DNA of 11,826 bases, taken from DXYV01 sp045543215 (GTDB taxonomy: Bacteria > Bacillota > Clostridia > Oscillospirales > Oscillospiraceae). The position numbers and the translations under genes are program-made. The notes beneath the pieces are model-generated. The model was given only the letters and a program-made list of their open reading frames with translations, made no database searches and was not told the DNA's origin. Positions 6,500 through 11,826 of the stretch are shown here, in pieces (the stretch's first letter is position 1; every line of letters begins with the position of its first letter). The DNA lies in NCBI GenBank assembly GCA_045543215.1, contig JAZQMD010000075.1:1-11826 (forward strand). Direction: 5' to 3'.

Positions 6500-6580
6500 C
6501 TGGGGACAGGTTATTTGGAAACATGGGGGACCCGTTGTCTTTCTTTTCCTGGCAGTCCCGTAACGTTTCCTTTTGTCCAG
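6500..6580. repeat. Imperfect inverted repeat, possible mobile-element remnant
   Basis: The left arm 6500-6531 and right arm 6555-6580 are imperfect reverse complements. The shared blocks are outer CTGG...ACA, then GGAAAC, then GGGAC; the central 23 nt is pyrimidine-rich. There is no ORF inside. The outer CTGGGGACAGG resembles repeats I recall near REP-associated transposases, but this is from memory and unverified. It may simply be a structured 3' region. Confidence 0.4.
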
Positions 6581-6664
6581 TACTATTCATTATGTTTCAG
6601 AAGCAGCAGAAACGCCGAATAAGAAAGACGGGGGAGGATAATTTTCAGTAGCGCATTTTATATA

Positions 6665-7594
6665 TCAGGTATTTTCTGCCAGATATTCCTCTGCCATATG
6701 GATAGACATGGCACCATCGGCAACCGCTGTCACCACCTGACGGAGCGGTTTGATTCTTACGTCACCTACGGCGTAAACACCGGGAATATTGGTTTGTGTG
6801 GTTTCTCCTGCGATCACATAGCCACCCTTGTCCAGTTCCAGCTGATTGACCACCAGCTCTGTGGAAGGCTTCCTGCCGACACTGATGAACACGCCGTCGC
6901 AGGAAATTTCGGTTTCTTGGCCATTATTTACGTCTTTCAGACGGATGCCATTAATCTTATCCCCGTGAATCAATTCCATTACAACGCTGTTCCAACAAAA
7001 TTCCACATTTTCAGCTTTCATCAGAGGCTCGTGATATATCTTGGTTGCCCGAAGGGTATCTCTGCGGTGAACGATAATTACTTTCTTGGCAATTCGGCTT
7101 AGAAGCAAGGCATCTGCAGCAGCGGAATTACCACCACCAACCACTACGACAGTCTTCCCCCTGTAGAACATCCCATCACAAGCAGCACAGTACGCTACAC
7201 CACGGCCTATCAGTTCCTTTTCCTTCGCAACGCCTAATTCTCTGGGACTGGCTCCGGTGGCGAGGATCACCGTTTTGCTATAGAAGGTTCCTTCACTGGT
7301 TTGGATTACCTTGGGATGGGCAAGCAGATCGACCTTTTGGACCTCAGCATATTCAGTTTTTGCTCCGAAACGCTCCGCCTGCTGTTGCATTTGGGTCGCC
7401 AGGTCAAATCCGTCGATGCTGTCAACAAAGCCAGGATAGTTATCAATCTGATGGGTTAATGCCATCTGGCCCCCGGCGGACAGTTTCTCCAAAAGCACCG
7501 TATCTAAACCAGCTCTGGCTGCATACAGAGCGGCGGTGTAACCACCCGGACCGCCGCCGATGATGATGATATCGTATATATGATCATGAGACAT
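6665..7594 (-). CDS. trxB: Thioredoxin-disulfide reductase
   Basis: This FAD enzyme passes electrons from NADPH to thioredoxin. The 309-residue protein is of normal length for the low-Mr bacterial type. It shows the FAD-binding GGGPGGYTAA (13-22), the redox pair C136-A-A-C139 followed by DG, the NADPH-binding GGGNSAAA (153-160), the 2'-phosphate contact HRRDTLRA (176-183), and the C-terminal FAD motif VYAVGDVR (273-280). NADPH, not ferredoxin or flavin, is indicated by HRRxxxR. The start is ATG 7594 with AAGGAGG 7 nt upstream; that site overlaps the trxA stop. It is the second gene of a trxA-trxB operon with a 12-bp gap and no internal promoter seen. Confidence 0.96.
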   Translation of the reverse strand: MSHDHIYDIIIIGGGPGGYTAALYAARAGLDTVLLEKLSAGGQMALTHQIDNYPGFVDSIDGFDLATQMQQQAERFGAKTEYAEVQKVDLLAHPKVIQTSEGTFYSKTVILATGASPRELGVAKEKELIGRGVAYCAACDGMFYRGKTVVVVGGGNSAAADALLLSRIAKKVIIVHRRDTLRATKIYHEPLMKAENVEFCWNSVVMELIHGDKINGIRLKDVNNGQETEISCDGVFISVGRKPSTELVVNQLELDKGGYVIAGETTQTNIPGVYAVGDVRIKPLRQVVTAVADGAMSIHMAEEYLAENT

Positions 7595-7606
7595 AAACGA
7601 TCCTCC

Positions 7607-7930
7607 TTATTTTGCCAAGGTCTCGCGAATGAAATCGTCGATGATTGCTTTGGATTCAGGGGCCACGATAGAACCAATGGATTTACCATCTCGATAAAGC
7701 ATCAGAGTGGGGAGTATTTCGATCTGTTCAGATTCAGAAAGCTGGGGCTCTTCATCGATATTGACCTTTCCTACGATGAGAGTGTCTATATATTGTTCTG
7801 CGATCTTATCGTAGGCGGGGCCTATCCTGCGGCAGTATCCGCACCAGGGGGCCCAGAAATCTACCAGGACAGGTTTACCACTTCCCACCATTTGGTCAAA
7901 CAGGTTTTTATCCATATTGATAGCTGCCAT
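7607..7930 (-). CDS. trxA: Thioredoxin with a WCGYC active site
   Basis: A cytoplasmic dithiol protein of 107 residues, the usual single-domain length. The active site reads FWAPWCGYC (25-33), with C30 and C33 and the cis-proline P74 in EILPTLML. The usual WCGPC proline is replaced by tyrosine, which is expected to change the redox potential of the pair. It is directly followed by trxB, so it is most likely that reductase's substrate, and may supply electrons to ribonucleotide reductase, encoded further right. The start is ATG 7930, with AAAGGA upstream. It could be called a thioredoxin-like protein, but length and partner favour TrxA. Confidence 0.92.
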   Translation of the reverse strand: MAAINMDKNLFDQMVGSGKPVLVDFWAPWCGYCRRIGPAYDKIAEQYIDTLIVGKVNIDEEPQLSESEQIEILPTLMLYRDGKSIGSIVAPESKAIIDDFIRETLAK

Positions 7931-7963
7931 ATAGCCAGTTCCTTTCTTTTGTTTACAGTATTA

Positions 7964-7991
7964 ATTTTACTGCTTTATGTTATATTGAAAA
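7964..7991 (-). promoter_or_regulatory. Candidate proximal trxA promoter
   Basis: On the minus strand TTTTCA (7991-7986) and TAAAAT (7969-7964) are 16 nt apart, predicting a short leader of about 27 nt before trxA. The -35 match is weak and the AT-rich context makes chance matches likely. Confidence 0.25.
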
Positions 7992-8239
7992 TAATAAAGA
8001 ACAATGAGGTTTCTTTTTTAGTATAATGCTAGTCATCAAACGACATTTAAATAAGGGAAATATTTCAGAATATTATATTACTTACTGCAAGATTCAAGCG
8101 TTTTACAGGCTAAATTGCCGGTCTATTCACCTCCCTGCAATACTTAATTATTCACTTTGTACGATAAATTTTGTTTGGGGGCTTCAGTATTATGTGTTGA
8201 ACATGTAAATTTTTTACTGGAAATTTTCGTGACTTTTAT

Positions 8240-8268
8240 ATTATAGCATATAATAATTCATATTTCCA
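8240..8268 (-). promoter_or_regulatory. Candidate extended -10 promoter for trxA-trxB
   Basis: On the minus strand TGGAAA (8268-8263) and a perfect TATAAT (8245-8240) are 17 nt apart, with TGC directly before the -10 giving an extended -10. The predicted start near 8233 gives a leader of about 300 nt before trxA. Confidence 0.45.
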
Positions 8269-8292
8269 CATATTTCCGGCACAATTAATGTT

Positions 8293-8308
8293 TTGTTGGT
8301 AACAACAA
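8293..8308. repeat. Perfect inverted repeat, possible operator
   Basis: TTGTTG and CAACAA flank GTAA, a 16-bp dyad of the size bound by dimeric repressors. It lies between the divergent operons, about 160 bp before the rhodanese gene. No regulator gene is present to support it. Confidence 0.35.
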
Positions 8309-8376
8309 TGAATGGTTGAGGGAGAGGAGTTCTGGTACTGCGTGATAACATTACGAAAAAAACAGAAAATCTTAAT

Positions 8377-8396
8377 TATAATAGATCTATAATAGA
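8377..8396 (+). promoter_or_regulatory. Tandem TATAATAGA repeat upstream of the rhodanese gene
   Basis: TATAATAGA occurs twice (8377-8385 and 8388-8396) with an 11-bp period, one helical turn. Each copy contains a perfect -10 hexamer, but neither has a recognisable -35 at 16-18 nt, so activator dependence is possible. The centre ATAGATCTAT is palindromic. Confidence 0.4.
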
Positions 8397-8466
8397 AAAC
8401 CAAGCAAGCCGATCATATGTCTGTCATTAATATTACTAAGAATAACTTACAGAAGAAGGTGTAGTG

Positions 8467-8787
8467 ATGAAATCCTTTAATTTCTTACAAGGCCCTGACA
8501 TTAATCAGGGAATAAAGGAATATGATTCTATTCCCGATGCTATTTTGTTGGATGTCCGTACGTCTCAGGAATATTGGGAAGGTCATATTCCGGGAAGTAA
8601 AAATATCCCTCTGCATACCATTGATAAAGTGATATCCGTAGCTGATAAAAAAGATGTCCCTTTATTTGTCTATTGCCACAGCGGTATCAGAAGTCGTCAG
8701 GCAGTAAATATGTTACAGCACATGGGATATACCAATGTAAAGGATTTGGGGGGAATTTGCGCTTATTTAGGAAAGGTGGAGCGTTAA
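8467..8787 (+). CDS. Single-domain rhodanese-like sulfurtransferase
   Basis: A 106-residue single rhodanese domain, the PspE/GlpE size class. LLDVRTSQEYWEGHIPGS-type sequence (27-44) is the CH2A region, and the catalytic loop is C70-H-S-G-I-R-S. The cysteine carries persulfide sulfur. A six-residue loop fits sulfur rather than arsenate or phosphate substrates. ATG 8467 is preferred over GTG 8464 because AAGGTG lies at a better distance. It is 1 bp from the next gene, which itself carries a rhodanese domain, so both are co-translated or nearly so. The physiological sulfur donor is unknown. No signal peptide is seen, so it is cytoplasmic. Confidence 0.88.
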   Translation: MKSFNFLQGPDINQGIKEYDSIPDAILLDVRTSQEYWEGHIPGSKNIPLHTIDKVISVADKKDVPLFVYCHSGIRSRQAVNMLQHMGYTNVKDLGGICAYLGKVER

Positions 8788-8788
8788 T

Positions 8789-10480
8789 ATGAAAGTTGTG
8801 ATTGTAGGTGGTGTGGCAGGTGGAGCCACAGCTGCAGCTAGGATTCGTAGACTGGACGAGAAGGCTGAAATTGTGGTGTTTGAGCGCTCGGGATATATTT
8901 CTTACGCAAACTGCGGGCTGCCTTACTATATTGGAGATGTAATTACTGACCCTGAGGAGCTGACCTTACAAACACCAGAGAGCTTTTTCTCCCGATTCCG
9001 TGTGAATATGAATGTGCGGCATGAGGTTACTACGATCCATCCAGACAGAAAAACCGTTTCAGTAAGGAATCTGGAAACAGGGGATGAATTTGAAGAAAGC
9101 TATGATAAGCTGATTCTCTCTCCCGGAGCAAAGCCCAGCGATCCCAAACTGTTCGGTCTGGGGTTGGACAAGTTGTTTACCCTGCGTACTGTGGAAGACA
9201 CCTTCCGCATTAAGGACTACATTAACAAACATAACCCCAAATCCGCTATATTGGTAGGTGGCGGATTTATCGGTGTGGAATTAGCAGAAAATCTACGGGA
9301 ACTCGGTATTGAGGTGACAATTGTCCAGCGCCCCAGGCAGCTAATGAACCCCTTTGATTCGGATATGGCGGCTTTCATTCACAGTGAAATACAAAAGCAT
9401 GGTGTCAAGCTACTCCTTGGTCGCACTGTGGAGGGGTTCGCGGAAAGAAATGGTGGCGTGGATGTGTTGCTCAAAGACGAAGCGCGTCTTCATGCGGACA
9501 TGGTGGTGCTGGCTATCGGTGTTACCCCGGATACCACGCTTGCCAAAGAAGCTGGAGTGGAAGTGGGTATCAAGGACAGTATCGTGGTAAATGACCGGAT
9601 GGAGACATCAATCCCCGATATTTATGCTGTGGGTGACGCAGTGCAGGTGAAGCATTCTGTTACAGGGAAGAATACTTTAATCTCTCTGGCAGGTCCTGCC
9701 AACAAGCAAGGACGAATTGTAGCTGATAACATCTGTGGTAGGGACAGTCGGTATCTTGGCTCTCAAGGCAGTTGCGTCATCAAGGTATTCAACATGACGG
9801 CGGCTATGACCGGGATGAATGAAGCCAATGCTCGGAAGGCTGGTCTGGCTGTCGATAAAGTCATCTTTTCTCCTCTGAGTCATGCGGGTTACTATCCTGA
9901 TGGTAAGCTCATGACCATAAAAGTGCTTTTTGAAAAGAGCAGCTATCGATTGCTGGGGGCTCAGATTGTAGGATATGAAGGTGTAGATAAACGAATCGAC
10001 GTGTTGGCCACCGCTATTCACGCCGGATTAAAGGCCACACAGCTAAAAGACCTTGACCTTGCTTATGCGCCGCCCTATTCATCTGCCAAGGATCCGGTAA
10101 ATATAGCCGGCTTTATAATCGAAAATATTGCAAATGCGACCCTAAATCAGTGGCATCTGGAGGACCTGGCCAATCTACCCCATGACGGCAGCGTCATACT
10201 TTTGGATACTAGAACCGTTGGTGAATATCGTCGGGGACACATCGACGGCTTCCGAAATATTCCCGTAGATGAGCTGCGAGAGCGTTTGAATGAGCTTGAG
10301 CAGGGAAAGCCTGTTTATGTTATTTGTCAGAGTGGTCTTCGCAGTTACATCGCTTGTCGTATTCTGAAAGGAAATGGCTTTGAAGCTTATAACTTTTCCG
10401 GAGGATTCCGATTTTATGAGACTGTAATGAATGACCGTTGCCTGATTGAAAAGGCTACGGTCTGCGGAATGGATCGATAA
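8789..10480 (+). CDS. CoA-disulfide/polysulfide reductase with C-terminal rhodanese
   Basis: A 563-residue fusion of the CoADR-RHD type. Residues 1-445 are an FAD/NAD(P)H disulfide reductase: GGVAGGATAAARIR (7-20) binds FAD, SYANCGLPYY (38-47) holds the single redox cysteine C42, VGGGFIGVELAE (156-167) is the nucleotide site, and IYAVGDA (278-284) contacts FAD. HAGYYP (365-370) and YAPPYSSAKDPVN (426-438) carry the tyrosines typical of CoA-disulfide reductases. The rhodanese domain spans about 455-545, with C513 in CQSGLRS. Known members reduce CoA disulfide, CoA persulfide or polysulfide with NAD(P)H, and some consume oxygen. It follows the small rhodanese by 1 bp, suggesting sulfur transfer between the two. 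ATG 8789 has GGTGGAG upstream. Which disulfide is the true substrate cannot be told from sequence. Confidence 0.93.
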   Translation: MKVVIVGGVAGGATAAARIRRLDEKAEIVVFERSGYISYANCGLPYYIGDVITDPEELTLQTPESFFSRFRVNMNVRHEVTTIHPDRKTVSVRNLETGDEFEESYDKLILSPGAKPSDPKLFGLGLDKLFTLRTVEDTFRIKDYINKHNPKSAILVGGGFIGVELAENLRELGIEVTIVQRPRQLMNPFDSDMAAFIHSEIQKHGVKLLLGRTVEGFAERNGGVDVLLKDEARLHADMVVLAIGVTPDTTLAKEAGVEVGIKDSIVVNDRMETSIPDIYAVGDAVQVKHSVTGKNTLISLAGPANKQGRIVADNICGRDSRYLGSQGSCVIKVFNMTAAMTGMNEANARKAGLAVDKVIFSPLSHAGYYPDGKLMTIKVLFEKSSYRLLGAQIVGYEGVDKRIDVLATAIHAGLKATQLKDLDLAYAPPYSSAKDPVNIAGFIIENIANATLNQWHLEDLANLPHDGSVILLDTRTVGEYRRGHIDGFRNIPVDELRERLNELEQGKPVYVICQSGLRSYIACRILKGNGFEAYNFSGGFRFYETVMNDRCLIEKATVCGMDR

Positions 10481-10531
10481 AATTTTCTATCCCCCAGATT
10501 ACATAGAACCCATAAAATGAACAGTAAATAA

Positions 10532-10575
10532 TCCCCCTGATGCAGAAAAAGAACTACATCAGGGGGAAATTTTAT
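10532..10575. terminator. Terminator between convergent CoADR and nrdB
   Basis: TCCCCCTGATG (10532-10542) pairs perfectly with CATCAGGGGGA (10557-10567), an 11-bp stem, followed by AATTTTATT on the plus strand. The minus-strand side ends in ATTATTT, weaker, so it mainly ends the rhodanese operon and may also stop nrdB transcripts. Confidence 0.85.
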
Positions 10576-10614
10576 TCAAATTGGTAGTGGGTAATAGATA
10601 TTTCTTATATCCTT

Positions 10615-11658
10615 TTAAAGATCATCTATCAGGGCGCTGCTTTTTGCGTAGGCAGTACTCCTGGCCTCAAAAAAGTCAGTTTTAATCATGTTGGCATTGG
10701 AAAACTGGCTGACCCAGGACATGCTGTCCGGTTCCTGCTCATGGCCCTCATAGATGGGGGCTAAGCCTAAATTAGCACAGCGCAGATTGCCTAAATACTG
10801 AATATAATCAGTTATCATGCTTTGGTTTAGTCCTTGGATATCGTCTCCAATGACGTAGTGGCCCCAGCGGATCTCCTGCTCACAGCCTTCGTGGATCATA
10901 GCGCGATATGTCTCCAGATGAGTTTTGGTGAACAAACCAGGCAGCTCCTGCTTTAGTTCCAATATAATATTGCGGAAGAGCCACAGATGGGTATTTTCAT
11001 CCCGGTTAATGTAACGGATTTCCTGAACAGAGCCCGGCATACGATTATTACGGCCCAAATTATAAAAGAACATAAAGCCGCTGTAAAAATAGATTCCCTC
11101 CAGAATATAGTTGGAAACCAGGGTGCGAATCAAAACCTCGGCAGTTTTGTTTTTTTGGAACTCGTTATAAAGGTTGCCGATAAACTCATTGCGGGCTAGC
11201 AGATGAGGATCATTTTTCCATTGGTAAAGCACAGCGGTACGCTCTTGAGGTTCACAAATGGTGTCAAGCATATAGCTGTAGCTTTGGCTGTGAACAGCTT
11301 CCTGGAAGGCTTGAATGGACAGGCAAAGGTTAATTTCATTGGCGGTAATATAGGAGCTAATATGAGGCAGGTTAGCTGTTTGAATGCTGTCCAGGAAGAC
11401 CAGAAAAGAGAGAATCTTATCATACGCGAGGCGTTCGGCAGGGGGGAGCTTTCGGTAATCCTTCACATCAACCCCAAGGTTGATTTCCTCTGGAATCCAA
11501 AAATTATTCATAGCCTGACGGTACCACTCGCTAACCCAATCGTATTTCATATGATTAAAATCGTTTAGATTAGTAGTGTTGCCTCCAATGATCCGTCGAT
11601 TTAGAACATCCGTATCTCCGGAGGGATTAAACAAAGGCTTTTTCTTTAGCGTTTCCAT
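10615..11658 (-). CDS. nrdB: Class I ribonucleotide reductase beta subunit
   Basis: The beta subunit holds a dimetal centre and radical used to start reduction of ribonucleotides in the alpha subunit. The 347-residue protein keeps all six ligands: D90 (LDSIQ), E120 and H123 (QEAVHSQSY), E187 (YILEGIYFY), E221 and H224 (RDENTHLWLF). Y127 aligns with the E. coli radical tyrosine Y122, so this is a tyrosyl-radical, oxygen- or superoxide-activated type rather than a tyrosine-less subclass. ATG 11658 is chosen because AAGGAG lies 5 nt upstream and the longer frame would overlap nrdA. It follows nrdA by 11 nt in the same operon. NrdB is preferred over NrdF by the Ia-like ligand motifs and nrdA partner, but no NrdI or NrdH gene is in view to decide. 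Confidence 0.93.
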   Translation of the reverse strand: METLKKKPLFNPSGDTDVLNRRIIGGNTTNLNDFNHMKYDWVSEWYRQAMNNFWIPEEINLGVDVKDYRKLPPAERLAYDKILSFLVFLDSIQTANLPHISSYITANEINLCLSIQAFQEAVHSQSYSYMLDTICEPQERTAVLYQWKNDPHLLARNEFIGNLYNEFQKNKTAEVLIRTLVSNYILEGIYFYSGFMFFYNLGRNNRMPGSVQEIRYINRDENTHLWLFRNIILELKQELPGLFTKTHLETYRAMIHEGCEQEIRWGHYVIGDDIQGLNQSMITDYIQYLGNLRCANLGLAPIYEGHEQEPDSMSWVSQFSNANMIKTDFFEARSTAYAKSSALIDDL

Positions 11659-11663
11659 GACAT

Positions 11664-11669
11664 CTCCTT
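11664..11669 (-). promoter_or_regulatory. Ribosome binding site deciding the nrdB start
   Basis: On the minus strand AAGGAG sits directly after the nrdA stop codon and 5 nt before ATG 11658. It excludes the 11-residue longer reading. Confidence 0.75.
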
Positions 11670-11826
11670 TTATGATGAACAAACCTCGCACTCCTCTACC
11701 TCAAGACTTTTAGAACGGATGTAGTAGATGGTTTTAACTCCTTGTTCCCAGGCCAGCAGATAGAGGTCAAGCACCTTACGGAAAGTATATTCGTTGGTTA
11801 TGTAGAGGTTCATGCAAGTCGGATCG
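11670..11826 (-). CDS. nrdA: Ribonucleotide reductase alpha subunit, 3' end only
   Basis: The last 51 residues are in frame from the window edge to a TAA at 11672-11670. The translation opens DPTCMNLYITNEYTFRKVLD, continues LYLLAWEQGVKTIYYIRSKS and closes with a C-E-V-C-S-S tail. This matches the C-terminal region of class I NrdA proteins, where LAWEQGVKTIYYIRS is characteristic and a flexible tail with a Cys pair shuttles electrons from thioredoxin or glutaredoxin to the active site. The gene is cut by the window edge, so catalytic cysteines and the ATP-cone cannot be seen. It is directly upstream of nrdB in the same operon. Confidence 0.9.
   Translation of the reverse strand, partial: DPTCMNLYITNEYTFRKVLDLYLLAWEQGVKTIYYIRSKSLEVEECEVCSS

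Larger units (their letters stand above)
7931..8466. other. Long AT-rich gap between divergent redox operons
   Basis: Neither strand shows a coding-like ORF: the longest, 8026-8208, has no ribosome binding site and an unconvincing composition. I recognise no riboswitch or RNA gene. It contains candidate leftward promoters for trxA, a perfect inverted repeat TTGTTG-GTAA-CAACAA (8293-8308), and tandem TATAATAGA copies (8377-8385 and 8388-8396) before the rhodanese gene. Confidence 0.6.

Noticed and set aside
7580..8026. 148-residue plus-strand ORF across trxA
   Set aside because: It runs antisense over the whole thioredoxin gene and has no start signal; its hydrophobic tail comes from AT-rich intergenic sequence.
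8026..8208. 60-residue plus-strand ORF in the redox gap
   Set aside because: No ribosome binding site, AT-rich composition and no recognisable motif. Kept only as a note in the gap description.
7931..8233. Riboswitch or T-box leader for trxA
   Set aside because: No recognisable conserved core or T-box sequence, and no terminator hairpin before trxA.
8312..8392. 26-codon ORF beginning MVEGEEFWYC before the rhodanese gene
   Set aside because: No ribosome binding site upstream of the ATG and it overlaps the candidate promoter repeats; a leader peptide cannot be supported.
1..11826. CRISPR array, prophage or complete insertion sequence
   Set aside because: No regularly spaced repeats, integrase, transposase or phage gene is visible on either strand.

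Overview
The window looks like a chromosomal segment of a low-to-mid GC anaerobic Firmicute, most likely in the Clostridia. I infer this from four things: strong AGGAGG-type ribosome binding sites, a DNA polymerase I whose proofreading domain has lost its acidic residues, AT-rich intergenic stretches between roughly 50% GC genes, and a CoA-disulfide reductase/rhodanese fusion of a type common in Firmicutes. I cannot name the genus. Nothing in the window is a plasmid, phage or intact insertion sequence.

Layout. Positions 1-27 hold the last codons of a rightward gene that ends at a hairpin terminator able to work in both directions (26-69). An AT-rich convergent gap (70-280) carries two DnaA-box matches and a 16-bp direct repeat. 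Next is a leftward operon, polA (5169-2440), rimI (2398-1901), a second GNAT acetyltransferase (1938-1315) and tsaD (1291-281), combining DNA repair/replication with acetylation and tRNA t6A modification. truA (5341-6078) reads rightward from an intergenic region in which its candidate promoter and that of polA face each other. A tRNA-Thr(CGT) gene (6337-6411) follows with its own candidate promoters and two tandem hairpin terminators. A leftward thioredoxin system, trxA (7930-7607) then trxB (7594-6665), is separated by an AT-rich 536-bp gap from a rightward pair, a small rhodanese (8467-8787) and a CoA-disulfide/polysulfide reductase with a C-terminal rhodanese domain (8789-10480). The last operon is leftward: the 3' end of nrdA (11826-11670) followed by nrdB (11658-10615), a class I ribonucleotide reductase.

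Two functional themes link the genes. The first is tRNA maturation: TsaD modifies A37 and TruA modifies U38-U40, and the tRNA-Thr encoded here offers both A37 and U39. The second is thiol and sulfur redox: thioredoxin and its reductase, two rhodanese active sites, a CoA-disulfide/persulfide reductase, and a class I ribonucleotide reductase whose alpha subunit ends in a Cys pair of the kind re-reduced by thioredoxin. The least explained parts are the DnaA-box gap, the palindrome-rich stretch downstream of truA, the imperfect inverted repeat downstream of the tRNA, and the long gap between the two redox operons. Almost every gene belongs to a well-known family, and I see no clear novel multi-gene system; the divergent thioredoxin/rhodanese block is the nearest candidate.
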